DNA of 64,000 bases. Origin: JAXLWB01 sp046328715. GTDB lineage: Bacteria > Chloroflexota > Anaerolineae > Caldilineales > Caldilineaceae. The position numbers and the translations under genes are program-made. Below, one piece after another: positions 15,987 to 24,320 of the stretch (position 1 is the stretch's first letter; each line of letters starts with the position of its first letter). The DNA lies in the NCBI GenBank assembly GCA_046328715.1, contig JAXLWB010000038.1, positions 1 to 64,000 on the forward strand, written 5' to 3'. The notes beneath the pieces are model-generated. The model saw only the letters and a list, made by a program, of their open reading frames with translations. It had not been told where the DNA came from and did not search any database.

Positions 15987-17669
15987 CTAAAACCGAATTC
16001 CTGCCCGCGCCGGACCGCCACTTAACGCCATCGGCGCACCGTCGGCGCGCCAGCAAGCCGCCCCATGCAGCAGACCGCGTTCTGCGTCGAAGTGTACCCC
16101 ATTCATACCACCGGCAACCGTCTTCACCACCGTCACCGCATGACCCCGTTCCTGCAATGAACCATGAACTGTGGGCGAAATCCCTTCTTCCAATTCCAAC
16201 TCCTGACCTTGCGTCCAGACGCGCGGTGCTTCCACTGCCTCTTGCAATGTCATACCGTGGTCGATCACATTCACAATCGCTTGTAGCACACTCGGGAAGA
16301 TGCGTACGCCACCCGGCGTGCCCAAGGCTAGCAACGGCTTACCATCCTGGGTGACAATCGTTGGACACATGCTGCTCGTCATCCGTCGCCCGCCCGCCAC
16401 CGAGTTAGGCTGACCAGGGTGTGGGTCAAAGAGTGCCATCGTGTTGTTGAGCAGAATCCCGGTTCCTGGCACCATCACCTTGCTGCCAAAGGCGTCGTTG
16501 ATCGTCTGCGTCATGCAGGCGATGTTGCCGTCGGCATCGGCAGCCGTGACATGGGTGGTGTTGTTCGACTCGACCAGCGGCGGCTTCCCGGCAGCGGGTT
16601 TGTTGGCACGTTGCCAATCGATCCCAATCCGTCGTTCGGCGGCGTAACTGGGTGAAAGCAGCCACTCAATGGGCACACTCACTGCGTCAGGATCACCCAT
16701 ATGGGCAGCACGGTCGGCAAAGGCAATCTTGAAACATTCCGCCAGCAGATGGACCCCATCAGCGCTGCCAAAGCCGAGGCTGCCTACATCGTACCCGTCC
16801 AACAGGCGCAGGATCTGCAAGAGATGTACGCCACCGGCACAGGGCGGCGCTGGCACCGTAACCTCTACATCCCGATAGCTGGCACTCAGTGGTTCCCGCT
16901 GCACAGTCCGGTAGCTACGCAGATCGGCCATCGTCAGAATGCCGCCGTTGCGTTGAATGTCGTCGCTGATCTGTTGGCCGAGCGCGCCATCGTAGAGCAT
17001 GTCTATCCCGTGGGTAGCAATGCTCTGCAACGACTCGGCCAAGGCGGGCTGCACCAACCGTGCCCCTGCGGGCAAAGGACGTCCCTGCCGCAGGAAGGTC
17101 TGTGCACTGGCTGGGAAACGCGCTAGGTCTTCCTGGCAACTGCGGATCAATTCCGAGAGATAGGCACTGACGGTAAAGCCACGTCTAGCATAACGAATGG
17201 CAGGCTGCATCACCGTCTCCAAGTCCAACCGCCCCCACTGGGCTACCGCCTCGGCCCACGCCTTGAGCGTCCCCGGCACCCCGACGGCCTGATAGCCCAC
17301 CTTGTTGGCCCGCCCCACCGTTTCCATGTAGTCGGGCCACTGATTGGAAACGGGCGTATAAAAGGTGGGCGTGGCTGCCAGCGGTGCAGTGGAGTAGTTA
17401 TCGACAATGAGTGATCTGCCATCGGCCAGGCGAATGTTCATCCAGCCCGCGCCAAAGACGCCGACCATCATCGGCTCGACGACGTTGAGTGCAAAGAGCG
17501 TGGCGATGGCCGCATCGATGGCATTGCCACCCAACGCTAACATCTCCAATCCGGCGGCTGCGCCCAGGGGGTGGTTTGCCGCCACTACGCCCCGGGATCC
17601 TGTGACCATTGCTTTTTCGGTGGTAAATTGGCTTCCGGCTCGGGAATGCCAGTTTGTTTGTTGGTTCAT
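15987..17669 (-). CDS. ggt: Gamma-glutamyltransferase (glutathione hydrolase)
   Basis: 560 aa, normal length for the Ntn-hydrolase family, which self-cleaves into two subunits and hydrolyses or transfers the gamma-glutamyl group of glutathione. The catalytic/autoprocessing Thr lies in ESNNTTHVTAADADGN. The GGT signatures SMCPTIV, a large-subunit N-terminus (VAANHPLGAAAGLEMLALGGNAIDAAIA) and GTPGG are present in adjusted form. No signal peptide is evident, so a cytoplasmic form is possible. TATAAT ends 7 nt before the ATG and no Shine-Dalgarno is seen, suggesting a leaderless mRNA. Confidence 0.92.
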   Translation of the reverse strand: MNQQTNWHSRAGSQFTTEKAMVTGSRGVVAANHPLGAAAGLEMLALGGNAIDAAIATLFALNVVEPMMVGVFGAGWMNIRLADGRSLIVDNYSTAPLAATPTFYTPVSNQWPDYMETVGRANKVGYQAVGVPGTLKAWAEAVAQWGRLDLETVMQPAIRYARRGFTVSAYLSELIRSCQEDLARFPASAQTFLRQGRPLPAGARLVQPALAESLQSIATHGIDMLYDGALGQQISDDIQRNGGILTMADLRSYRTVQREPLSASYRDVEVTVPAPPCAGGVHLLQILRLLDGYDVGSLGFGSADGVHLLAECFKIAFADRAAHMGDPDAVSVPIEWLLSPSYAAERRIGIDWQRANKPAAGKPPLVESNNTTHVTAADADGNIACMTQTINDAFGSKVMVPGTGILLNNTMALFDPHPGQPNSVAGGRRMTSSMCPTIVTQDGKPLLALGTPGGVRIFPSVLQAIVNVIDHGMTLQEAVEAPRVWTQGQELELEEGISPTVHGSLQERGHAVTVVKTVAGGMNGVHFDAERGLLHGAACWRADGAPMALSGGPARAGIRF

Positions 17670-17756
17670 GGGCTATATTATAGCGCGTCGTAACCGTAAT
17701 CAGTAACTGGTAATTGTTAATCAGACATGATCAGTATAGAAGCTGGAATAGAAGCG

Positions 17757-17790
17757 AGAGTTGCCAAGTTTCCGCAAACTTGGCAACTCT
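17757..17790. terminator. 15-bp perfect hairpin between the Kelch-like gene end and ggt start
   Basis: AGAGTTGCCAAGTTT, a 4-nt CCGC loop, then AAACTTGGCAACTCT. It lacks a long T-run, so a processing or barrier hairpin is as likely as an intrinsic terminator. Confidence 0.6.
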
Positions 17791-17808
17791 CTTGTGATTC
17801 GACCTGTA

Positions 17809-18804
17809 TTAATCTTTCGCTCCTTTGCGTAAAGTGTAGGCAATGAACGTGCCCGGCTCGGCGCAGAAGACATCGGTCAAACCGACAAAGTTGAGCGCCG
17901 AGCCGGGGACGTTTTCACACCTTGAACAGAGGAGCGAAACCACCTCTAACGAGAAACAAGCGGCAGATAGAGCCGTTGTTCTCCGCGTGAGTGCGAAAAG
18001 GCTCGTGCTATTGCTGCCCACATAGAAAACTTTATTGACAGCCGCTGAGTAGGCCGCCATCACACTAGCAAAGCCACTTGGCATTACGTTTGTAAAAGTG
18101 GCGGTGAGGCTTTCTGTGGTCGGGTCAAAAAGGAAGATGTTGCGGGAGAGTCCGTTGGCAGCACTGTTATTGCCGCCAATTAAGACGATCTGGTTAAAAC
18201 CAGGATGGTACAGTGCTGCAAGCGATGCAAGAGCATCCGACAGCATACTTGCTACTGCTCTTACTGCCCCAGTCGCTGGATTGATGGCATAAATCGTCTT
18301 GACGCGCTGACTACCATTGTCACCGCCAAAGGTGTAAACGGTATCGTTGCTGGGAGAATAGGCGGCGGCCAACCGGGTGAGTGCAACTGGCAGATTGCCT
18401 AGTGTTGTGCTGGTGCCGCCTGCCATATCGACTGCCAGAATTTGGCTGGTAGGTGTGCCTGCTGTATCCTGCCCGCCGATGAGCAGCGAACGCTTCTGTG
18501 GCAGCACGGTCGCCGATGCCATGAAAGTCCGCGGTGCAGACAGATTGCCATAGTAGCGGTCGATAGGCACCGTTTGAGGCGTAGCGTCCATGCTTGCTGG
18601 TACGACCGTTGTCGGTGCGTCGCTCTCCTCAGGTTGCAACTGCGGCGCGGAATCCATTGCGGAGTCGTTGCTCATGGTCTCGCTGCTTTGGGCAAGAAGT
18701 GATTGAGCCGGGGGAAGAAAGGTACTCAGGAACAGAATCGCTACCCACAGCAACCGGAAAAGCGGCGACAACCAGGTGGACCCGGTACCATGTCGTGTAA
18801 ACAT
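17809..18804 (-). CDS. Secreted Kelch-like beta-propeller protein, frameshifted near its C-terminus
   Basis: ATG at 18804 follows AAGGAG. Residues 1-35 form a signal peptide (FRLLWVAILFLSTFLPPAQS). Four Kelch-type blades follow, marked by LLIGGQDTAG, VYTFGGDNGS, IVLIGGNNSA and VFYVGSNS. Just after the last blade, an A4 run at 17996-17999 (T4 on the coding strand) seems to hold one extra base. Removing one gives an ending SLSHSRGEQRLYLPLVSR and a stop at 17946-17948, the [YF]LPLxxR tail seen on other secreted proteins here. As written, the frame runs on through a hairpin to 17809, giving a C-terminus without sense. Function unknown, extracellular. Confidence 0.7.
   Translation of the reverse strand: MFTRHGTGSTWLSPLFRLLWVAILFLSTFLPPAQSLLAQSSETMSNDSAMDSAPQLQPEESDAPTTVVPASMDATPQTVPIDRYYGNLSAPRTFMASATVLPQKRSLLIGGQDTAGTPTSQILAVDMAGGTSTTLGNLPVALTRLAAAYSPSNDTVYTFGGDNGSQRVKTIYAINPATGAVRAVASMLSDALASLAALYHPGFNQIVLIGGNNSAANGLSRNIFLFDPTTESLTATFTNVMPSGFASVMAAYSAAVNKVFYVGSNSTSLFALTRRTTALSAACFSLEVVSLLCSRCENVPGSALNFVGLTDVFCAEPGTFIAYTLRKGAKD
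17846..17913. repeat. Covariant hairpin family K copy 1 (ACGTnCCCGG type)
   Basis: The left arm AACGTGCCCGGCTCGGCGC pairs with GCGCCGAGCCGGGGACGTT (one mismatch) around a loop of about 30 nt. It shares its outer arms with the hairpin at 40151-40218, while the inner arm differs with compensating changes (CTCGGCGC here, CATGGCGCA there). It lies just 3' of the corrected stop of the Kelch-like gene. Confidence 0.75.
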
Positions 18805-18848
18805 AGAAATCTCCTTAGACCTTATTCCCTTCTTCAGTTCAGCACATG

Positions 18849-19103
18849 TTAACGATGATCGTCTGAGGAGTAGCGATAGACCCACTTACCGTTCTGGCAT
18901 TGGTAAGTATCAATGCGCAGAACGTGACCATTAAAGATGATGGGGGAAGCGCGCAACGTGCCGCTGGGATAGTAGGCACCATTCCAACTACAACCAATCG
19001 CTGTCGTTCCGGGTGGATTGCCAGGTGCCGCCCAGGCTGGTGCAACCGATGTGAGTAAAATCAGGAGTACAAAAACCGTGATAGTGAGTGTGCGTGTAAG
19101 CAT
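18849..19103 (-). CDS. Small secreted protein of unknown function
   Basis: About 84 aa from ATG 19103, chosen because GGAG lies at the right distance; an ATG four codons upstream is possible. A clear signal peptide (LTITVFVLLILLTSVAPAWA) is followed by a mature chain of about 60 residues with two Cys (GCSWNGAYYPSGTLRA, YQCQNGKWVYRY), possibly one disulfide. The W-x-Y-x-GK pattern suggests a small beta-rich extracellular module. It is expressed in the same direction as the Kelch-like gene, 44 bp upstream, so the two may be co-transcribed. Confidence 0.65.
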   Translation of the reverse strand: MLTRTLTITVFVLLILLTSVAPAWAAPGNPPGTTAIGCSWNGAYYPSGTLRASPIIFNGHVLRIDTYQCQNGKWVYRYSSDDHR

Positions 19104-19260
19104 TGTTATCTCCATTCGCTATGATCCTTATAAACCAATGAGCTGATGATAGGGGCATCCAAAGCATAGCGAAGAATAGCCCGCTTTACTTGACCGCTCG
19201 ATGAGATTTGGGGCGGAGTTTCATGACAAAGTTGACAGCGCGAGAATTCTCATTTCTATG

Positions 19261-19579
19261 CTAGGGCGTTGCCGCTTCCTCAGATACTTCAATGCCCAAA
19301 ATGGTCTCGCTGACCAGATAGCGGAACAGCCCCGCCTTTTCCACACCAGCCGTGTCGGCTATGGCGGCTTCGATGTTGGGATACTCCATCGTAAAGAAAG
19401 TACGATACTTGTCGGTCGACCAGCGACAGTTGTAGTAAGGGGTTGTCATCTTTGCGCCTGCTCCATCGATTGCAGTGGTAACGTCTGCCCAGAATTTTTG
19501 CTTCTCTGCATCCGAAAGCTGATAATAGGCTTCGCTATAACCACGAATCAGACAGAGTTTGTAGATTTTTTTGTGACAT
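19261..19579 (-). pseudogene. Small conserved protein, copy 1, frameshifted at codon 4 by an A7 tract
   Basis: Near-duplicate of the gene at 22464-22781 (about nine in ten residues identical over 92 positions). A strong site (AGGAGG) precedes ATG 19579. The second copy has ATGTCAC plus six A; this copy has seven, so the start frame reads MSQKNLQTL and stops early, while the conserved chain (KLCLIRGYSEAYYQLSDAE to LVSETILGIE) is in another frame without a good start. Either polymerase slippage on A7 restores it, or the gene is dead, or the base is an assembly error. The fold is probably a dimeric alpha/beta-barrel type, which is inference from the short alternating pattern. Confidence 0.7.
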
Positions 19580-19600
19580 GTTGGTTTTCCTCCTAATGGA

Positions 19601-20791
19601 TTAGTTTCTGCTTTGGGCAAGCGCAAACGCCGCCGCAAAACCGGCAAGCGAGCGTTCGATCATCGCATCATTGGCGGTGAGGCTAAGGCGAAAATAGCCG
19701 GGCAGATTGACAACGCTACCGGGCAAACAGGAGATCTTTTGCTCCATCAGCAAGTCAACAAACGCCCAGTCATCGGCCAGGGGCGAACGGGGAAAGAGGT
19801 AAAAAGTGGCTTCGGGTACATGAACTTGGTAGCCGATCTTTTGCAACGCACCGACCAGTCGGTCGCGGCGGCGTTGCAATTGGTTGAGATCGACGCAGAG
19901 TTCCTCAATATCTTCAAGTGCACGCATCAAGAGCGAGTTGGGGATCGCAAACCCGGTAAAAGCCTGGGCAAGAAAGAGTGGCTTCTGCAATTCCTCGCGA
20001 CCTGGCATTTCAGGCGAAACCGCCAAATAGCCCAACCGTTCACCTGGATTGAGCAGGGTTTTGCCATAAGTATAGACCATCAGCGAATGGGGGTAGTATG
20101 AAGTCGGGCTGTGGAACTCCCGGTTATCATACAGGATCCGGCGATAGGCTTCGTCGGAGATCAGATAGATGGGATGACCGTAGCGTTCACTGGCGCTTTG
20201 CAGGATTTCAGCCAGGGCAGCCAGGGTCGCGGGTGGGTAAATCTTGCCCGTTGGGTTGTTGGGCGAGTTGATCACAATGGCTTTGGTCTTTTCGTTGAGG
20301 GCCGCAGCGATCGCATCCAGGTCCAAATCAAAGTTATCTAGCCGGATTTGGACGGCTACCGGCTTGGCGCCAGTATTGTGGATCATCCCCTCGTAAAAGA
20401 ACCAGGGCGGCAACAGATAAATGACTTCGTCACCAGCTTCGGCCAAACATTGGAGCGCAACGGCTAATGCGCCAAACGCACCGTTGGTCATGATAATGTC
20501 GTCTGGGGTGTAAGGACGACCAAATTGGGCTTGGAGCGAATTGGCAACGACCTTTTTGGCATGACCCTCGCCGCCAAAGTAGCCAAACCAATCGTTCGCC
20601 TGGGGTACGCTCCATTTTTGCAGTGCCGCCACATACCCTGGAAGCGGCAATTCCGTTGGATTGCCGGAGTCAAAAATACAAGCATCGGCGGGCAGGGTTG
20701 CCGCCTTTGGATTTTCCCAATTGCGGAATAAAGGTGCCTCGATTTGGGCAAGTTCTGTTATCTTGCGGGAAAATCGTGCGTTTTGGGACAT
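19601..20791 (-). CDS. Class I/II PLP-dependent aminotransferase
   Basis: 396 aa, typical length of the aspartate-aminotransferase fold type I family. The substrate/PLP contacts NSPNNPTGKIYP and ISDEAYRRILYD are present, and the PLP Lys lies in TYGKTLLNPGERLGY, with the phosphate-binding Arg close after. The C-terminal FRLSLTAND carries the substrate carboxylate Arg. GAGG precedes the ATG. It belongs to a tightly spaced - strand cluster (21 bp to the downstream small gene, 50 bp from the MBL gene upstream). The amino-acid substrate is unknown. Confidence 0.9.
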   Translation of the reverse strand: MSQNARFSRKITELAQIEAPLFRNWENPKAATLPADACIFDSGNPTELPLPGYVAALQKWSVPQANDWFGYFGGEGHAKKVVANSLQAQFGRPYTPDDIIMTNGAFGALAVALQCLAEAGDEVIYLLPPWFFYEGMIHNTGAKPVAVQIRLDNFDLDLDAIAAALNEKTKAIVINSPNNPTGKIYPPATLAALAEILQSASERYGHPIYLISDEAYRRILYDNREFHSPTSYYPHSLMVYTYGKTLLNPGERLGYLAVSPEMPGREELQKPLFLAQAFTGFAIPNSLLMRALEDIEELCVDLNQLQRRRDRLVGALQKIGYQVHVPEATFYLFPRSPLADDWAFVDLLMEQKISCLPGSVVNLPGYFRLSLTANDAMIERSLAGFAAAFALAQSRN

Positions 20792-20841
20792 GATTGGGCC
20801 TCTTTATGAATACAATTACTCAGATCCTAATCCAGTGCGCT

Positions 20842-21768
20842 TCAGGGATAATCCGTTGGTTGCCAGCGCCAACTGCCATCGTGCAGTGTCACATGTCCCA
20901 ACCCAGGGAAGGGAAAGTGATAGAAATGGACCAACGCACCATCCACGGCTGCCTGACCTAGCAACTTGCGTCGTGTGATCACCGTTTCCTGCGGTAGATG
21001 GTCGACCTTGCTGACCCAATCCGGTTGCTCAACGTGGATGGGGTGAATACAGGTATCCACGGCCCAGAGCAACTGCTCGCTGGCCGAAACGATCCTGAGC
21101 GCGATGTGACCAGGGGTATGACCGGGCGCTGTCACCGCCTGGACACCAGGGGCGATTTCGGCACCGTCATCCACGAGGGTCAGCCGCGCTTGGATTGGCG
21201 GCAGTTGTGTGCGTGCAATGCTGCGTAGCGGTTCAATGAACATGGCAGCTTTGAACTCGGCCAGGTCGGGATCGGCGGCCCAATAGTCCCACTCGGCGCA
21301 GCTCATGATCCAGCGCGCATTGGGATAGGCCACTTGCCCCGTGCTGTCCAGATTGCCGCCGATGTGATCGGCGTGGCCGTGGGTGAGGACAACGGTATCA
21401 ATCTCTTCGGGCGTAACCCCAACGGCGCGCAGGTTGGACAGTAATTGCCCTGTGGTGGGAGCAAGGGTGCCGGCACCGGTGTCAACCAGGATCAGGCGTT
21501 CACCACTCTTGATGAGCAGACTAGGATAGGGGCTGAGATAGCTTTCCCAGGTTGTCGGATCAATCGTGTGTTCGGTCAACGCTGCATTTAACTGTTGCAC
21601 AGGAACCTCATCAAAAAAGAGTTGACCCGGCTGTGGATAGGCAAAGCTGCCGTCGCTGATAATCGTGCATTCAATCGTGCCGATGTGGAAAGGGTAAACT
21701 GTTGTGTTCACGGGAAGCTCCTTTGGGCAGACTGTGGTTTGTGGGATTTGTTGGTTGCCTAGCCACAT
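20842..21768 (-). CDS. Metallo-beta-lactamase-fold hydrolase
   Basis: 308 aa. The zinc motif is VVLTHGHADHIGGNL (HxHxDH), followed by TAPGHTPGHIAL (third His) and VDTCIHPIHVEQPDW (bridging Asp). Such proteins hydrolyse lactones, esters or thioesters. The chain resembles the quorum-quenching lactonase/glyoxalase-like branch with an N-terminal GTIECTIISDGSF strand. The start is uncertain because no clear ribosome site precedes ATG 21768. A GTG about 15 codons in is possible. It is in the same operon-like run as the aminotransferase. Confidence 0.85.
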   Translation of the reverse strand: MWLGNQQIPQTTVCPKELPVNTTVYPFHIGTIECTIISDGSFAYPQPGQLFFDEVPVQQLNAALTEHTIDPTTWESYLSPYPSLLIKSGERLILVDTGAGTLAPTTGQLLSNLRAVGVTPEEIDTVVLTHGHADHIGGNLDSTGQVAYPNARWIMSCAEWDYWAADPDLAEFKAAMFIEPLRSIARTQLPPIQARLTLVDDGAEIAPGVQAVTAPGHTPGHIALRIVSASEQLLWAVDTCIHPIHVEQPDWVSKVDHLPQETVITRRKLLGQAAVDGALVHFYHFPFPGLGHVTLHDGSWRWQPTDYP

Positions 21769-21959
21769 GTGTATAGTCTCTTAGTAATCAGCCTGATCCA
21801 ATACTGCCCCGCCAATGCGCCAAAGTGGGCCGGGCAGAACGCGTAACCGAGCTACTGGGGCTGATCTTTCATCATCTGCACAGCCCGCAAGGGTGGCTGA
21901 CACAATGGCCGCTGATTGTCCGGCGGCGGCCAGAGTTGGCAACAACGTTCCAGCGAAAA
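21769..21959. other. Gap inside the metabolic cluster, possible gene remnant
   Basis: This 191-bp gap is the longest in the cluster. On the + strand, an open stretch from about 21825 reads RVTELLGLIFHHLHSPQGWL, which looks protein-like but has no start context, and its frame then runs into the opposite gene. A residue of a lost gene is possible; I would not call it a CDS. Confidence 0.25.
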
Positions 21960-22442
21960 TCACTTGCCAGCCATTGCTGCGGCAATGGCGCTCGGAAAGC
22001 GTTGTTCAAAGTCTAGAATGTTTGCCCAGGTAGGTTTGAGCGCAATCCGAGTCATCGCGGGAAAGAGGCTACCAACCTGTTGCACCCAGGCTTTGCCCTG
22101 TTCTTCCCCGAAGTAGCGCCGGGCCGCTGTCGCATACTCTCGGGCAACGCCATTGACGGTGGAAACCTCGGCATTGCCGCGTATTTGCAACACTTTGTAG
22201 GGCCAGGTGATCGTATCGATCGTCACTGTGATCGGCGAGCCATTGGTTACAGATTTTGCTTTGGGTGCGGTCGGCGGCGAACCAAAGACAAGTTCTGAGT
22301 CTGTCCAATGAAACCAGATTGGGATCACTCGTGGCGTCCCATCATCTGCCACATAGGCCAGATGGGCTGGAAGGGTGGATTGCAACAGCATCTGCGCCAC
22401 TGGATCGTTGAGCGCAACGAGTGGGTTTTGCACGGTTGCCAT
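21960..22442 (-). CDS. Pyridoxamine 5'-phosphate oxidase-like flavin/F420-binding protein
   Basis: 160 aa, split-barrel fold. The pattern AHLAYVADDGTPRVIPIWFHW, then SKxVTNGSPITVTIDT and YKVLQIRGNAEV, is typical of the PNPOx-like/F420-dependent family, which acts on small substrates with FMN or F420 as cofactor. Start ATG is preceded by AGGAGA. It lies 21 bp downstream of copy 2 of the small conserved gene, so is co-transcribed with it. The specific reaction is unknown. Confidence 0.85.
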   Translation of the reverse strand: MATVQNPLVALNDPVAQMLLQSTLPAHLAYVADDGTPRVIPIWFHWTDSELVFGSPPTAPKAKSVTNGSPITVTIDTITWPYKVLQIRGNAEVSTVNGVAREYATAARRYFGEEQGKAWVQQVGSLFPAMTRIALKPTWANILDFEQRFPSAIAAAMAGK

Positions 22443-22463
22443 GGTTTTCTCCTGATTGCAACG

Positions 22464-22781
22464 TTACGCAGTTGCTTCTTCCATACTTTCTTCGATGCCC
22501 AAAATCGTCTCGCTGACCATGTAGCGGAACAGCCCTGCTTTCTCCACGCCAGCCGTATCGGCAATGGCCGCCTCAATGTTGGGATACTCCATGGTAAAAA
22601 AGGTGTGATACTTATCGGTCGACCAGCGACAGTTATAGTAAGGGGTTGTCATTTTTGCACCGGAACTTTCGATGGCGCTGGTCACGTCAGCCCAGAGTTT
22701 CTGCTTCTCTGCATCCGAAAGTTGATGATAGGCTTCGGTATAGCCATGAATCAAGCAAAGTTTGTAAATTTTTTGTGACAT
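22464..22781 (-). CDS. Small conserved protein, copy 2 (intact)
   Basis: 105 aa beginning MSQKIYKLCLIHGYTEAYHQ. AAGGAG precedes the ATG, and the A-tract after ATGTCAC has six A, giving an open frame. It is the intact partner of the frameshifted copy at 19261-19579. The chain has no membrane segment, no Cys cluster and several aromatic residues (MTTPYYNCRWSTDKYHTFF), compatible with a ferredoxin-like dimeric barrel of the EthD/NIPSNAP type. I cannot name the family. It is 15 bp from the rhodanese gene upstream. Confidence 0.75.
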   Translation of the reverse strand: MSQKIYKLCLIHGYTEAYHQLSDAEKQKLWADVTSAIESSGAKMTTPYYNCRWSTDKYHTFFTMEYPNIEAAIADTAGVEKAGLFRYMVSETILGIEESMEEATA

Positions 22782-22796
22782 GTTGATTTTCTCCTT

Positions 22797-23687
22797 TTAC
22801 GCTTCATTAGTCACCAAAGGCAATGTCGGATCGGCGGCCCACTCGGTCAAAGATCCATCGTAAACCGCCACGTTTTCCACACCGAGCAGCGAGAGGGCAA
22901 AGGCGGCACTGCTGGCCGCAATTGCTCCACCGCAATAGGCAATGACCCGCTCCTTGTCCATTGCTCCCGTTTGCAGGGCCAAGGCGTGGAGTTGATCCGG
23001 CTTGAGATAAGTGCTGGTCGCCAGATCGACCACGCCTACAAAGGGTAGATTGATGCTGGAGGGAATGTGCCCCGGTCGTCCATAGCGCACAGGACCACGA
23101 CCGGCAAACTCTTCCGGATCAAGCCCATTGACCAGACAGGTGGCGCCACTGTCAATTGCTGCCAGTACTTCATCCTTGGTGGCAATCCGTTCGGGATGCG
23201 GATGGGCGACAAAGTGCGCTGCTGGATAGCTTGAAGGCTCGGTTGTGATAGGACGTCCCTCGCTTTCCCATTTCTTCCAACCGCCGTTCAGGATCGCCGC
23301 ATTTTCAAAGCCAAAGGCCCGTAACATCCACCAGACGCGCGCCGCCCAGACGTTAAACATGTCGTCATAGAGCACGACGCGGCTACCTTCGCCCACGCCA
23401 TAGCGTGACATGGCTGCCGCAAATTGCGTCGCCGAGGGCATGGGGAACATGAACTTCTTGTTTTGCTGATCGCTCAGATCATGGATGATGTCAGCGAAGA
23501 CACTGCCGGGTATGTGACCTTGTTCATAGTGGGCGCGACCACTGACAATCTCGACCTTTTGCGCAGCGCTGGCGTCAAAGTAGTTGGGCAGATAAGCAGT
23601 ACAGTCCAGTACACGCAGATTCGGATCGGCGAGATGGGCGTGCAGCCAGTCGGTCTCGACAAGGTATTCAGGGTGTTGATAGTTCAT
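22797..23687 (-). CDS. Two-domain sulfurtransferase (rhodanese / 3-mercaptopyruvate type)
   Basis: 296 aa with two rhodanese domains. The first ends around YDDMFNVWAARVWWMLRAFG, with no catalytic Cys. The second has the active Cys in RVIAYCGGAIAASS. GHIPGSVFADI and GHIPSSINLPF are the two CH2A-like signatures. The active-site loop CGGAIAAS is closer to the mercaptopyruvate type (CGSGVTA) than to thiosulfate rhodanese (CRKGVTA), but the specificity is open. A ribosome site AGGTGAT precedes the ATG. It moves sulfur in the same cluster as the aminotransferase, as in cysteine or other sulfur amino-acid breakdown. Confidence 0.9.
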   Translation of the reverse strand: MNYQHPEYLVETDWLHAHLADPNLRVLDCTAYLPNYFDASAAQKVEIVSGRAHYEQGHIPGSVFADIIHDLSDQQNKKFMFPMPSATQFAAAMSRYGVGEGSRVVLYDDMFNVWAARVWWMLRAFGFENAAILNGGWKKWESEGRPITTEPSSYPAAHFVAHPHPERIATKDEVLAAIDSGATCLVNGLDPEEFAGRGPVRYGRPGHIPSSINLPFVGVVDLATSTYLKPDQLHALALQTGAMDKERVIAYCGGAIAASSAAFALSLLGVENVAVYDGSLTEWAADPTLPLVTNEA

Positions 23688-23788
23688 TTGATCACCTGCC
23701 TGTCTCCTTATGGGTTAAATCGATGCAGCATAGACCTGCTCTTTTGATTTGATTAGTTTGTTCTCCGATTTCTTGCGCAGTGTTTGCT

Positions 23789-24196
23789 TTATGCATACGG
23801 TGCAGTGAGTTCAAGCTGAATATTGTCGGGGTCGCGAAAGGCGAGGACGTAGAGCCCTAGGTCGGCGCCGAGGTCTTTGATTTCGCCATGGGCTACACCC
23901 TGTTCAGCAAAGAGACGAACTGCCGCTTCCAGATCGGCGCGGCGTGCGACATTCAGGCTGACATGATCCAGCCCTACGCGGTTTTCACTGAAGCGGTCGC
24001 CTGGAATAGACTGCGCTGGATCGGGTGGTGGGGTGAGCGCCAGGATTACGCTACCGTTACTGAGCAGGCGGCGTGGCCCCAACTCCATGACTAACTGAAA
24101 ACCGAGGAAAGACGTGTAGAACTCGACTGACCGTTGTATATCGGTCACAGTCAGTGTCAAATGGTGGACTGAACCAGTTGCAACTGTGGTAGCCAT
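23789..24196 (-). CDS. VOC/glyoxalase-fold protein
   Basis: 135 aa, one vicinal-oxygen-chelate domain. N-terminal VHHLTLTVTDIQRSVEFYTS (metal His) and GLDHVSLNVARRADLEAAVR (second His) begin the two beta-alpha-beta-beta-beta modules. The C-terminal AFRDPDNIQLELTAP supplies the Glu ligand. Family members are glyoxalases, dioxygenases or drug-binding proteins. AGGAG precedes the ATG. It is the first gene of the - strand metabolic cluster and lies 125 bp downstream of the SARP regulator's stop. Confidence 0.9.
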   Translation of the reverse strand: MATTVATGSVHHLTLTVTDIQRSVEFYTSFLGFQLVMELGPRRLLSNGSVILALTPPPDPAQSIPGDRFSENRVGLDHVSLNVARRADLEAAVRLFAEQGVAHGEIKDLGADLGLYVLAFRDPDNIQLELTAPYA

Positions 24197-24320
24197 TGAG
24201 TATTCTCCTGTTGTGTCTTGAAACTGTAGAATGGAACGTGACGACAGACAGAGGGTAACATGGCTGGCGTTAGACAGGCGTTAAATCAGAACGTTAAATT
24301 TGGCGTTAAAGGCGGCAATT

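Noticed and set aside
21825..22016. Protein-like + strand stretch in the metabolic cluster
   Set aside because: The residue pattern is suggestive, but there is no start context, it is short and it overlaps the PNPOx-like gene. At most a remnant.
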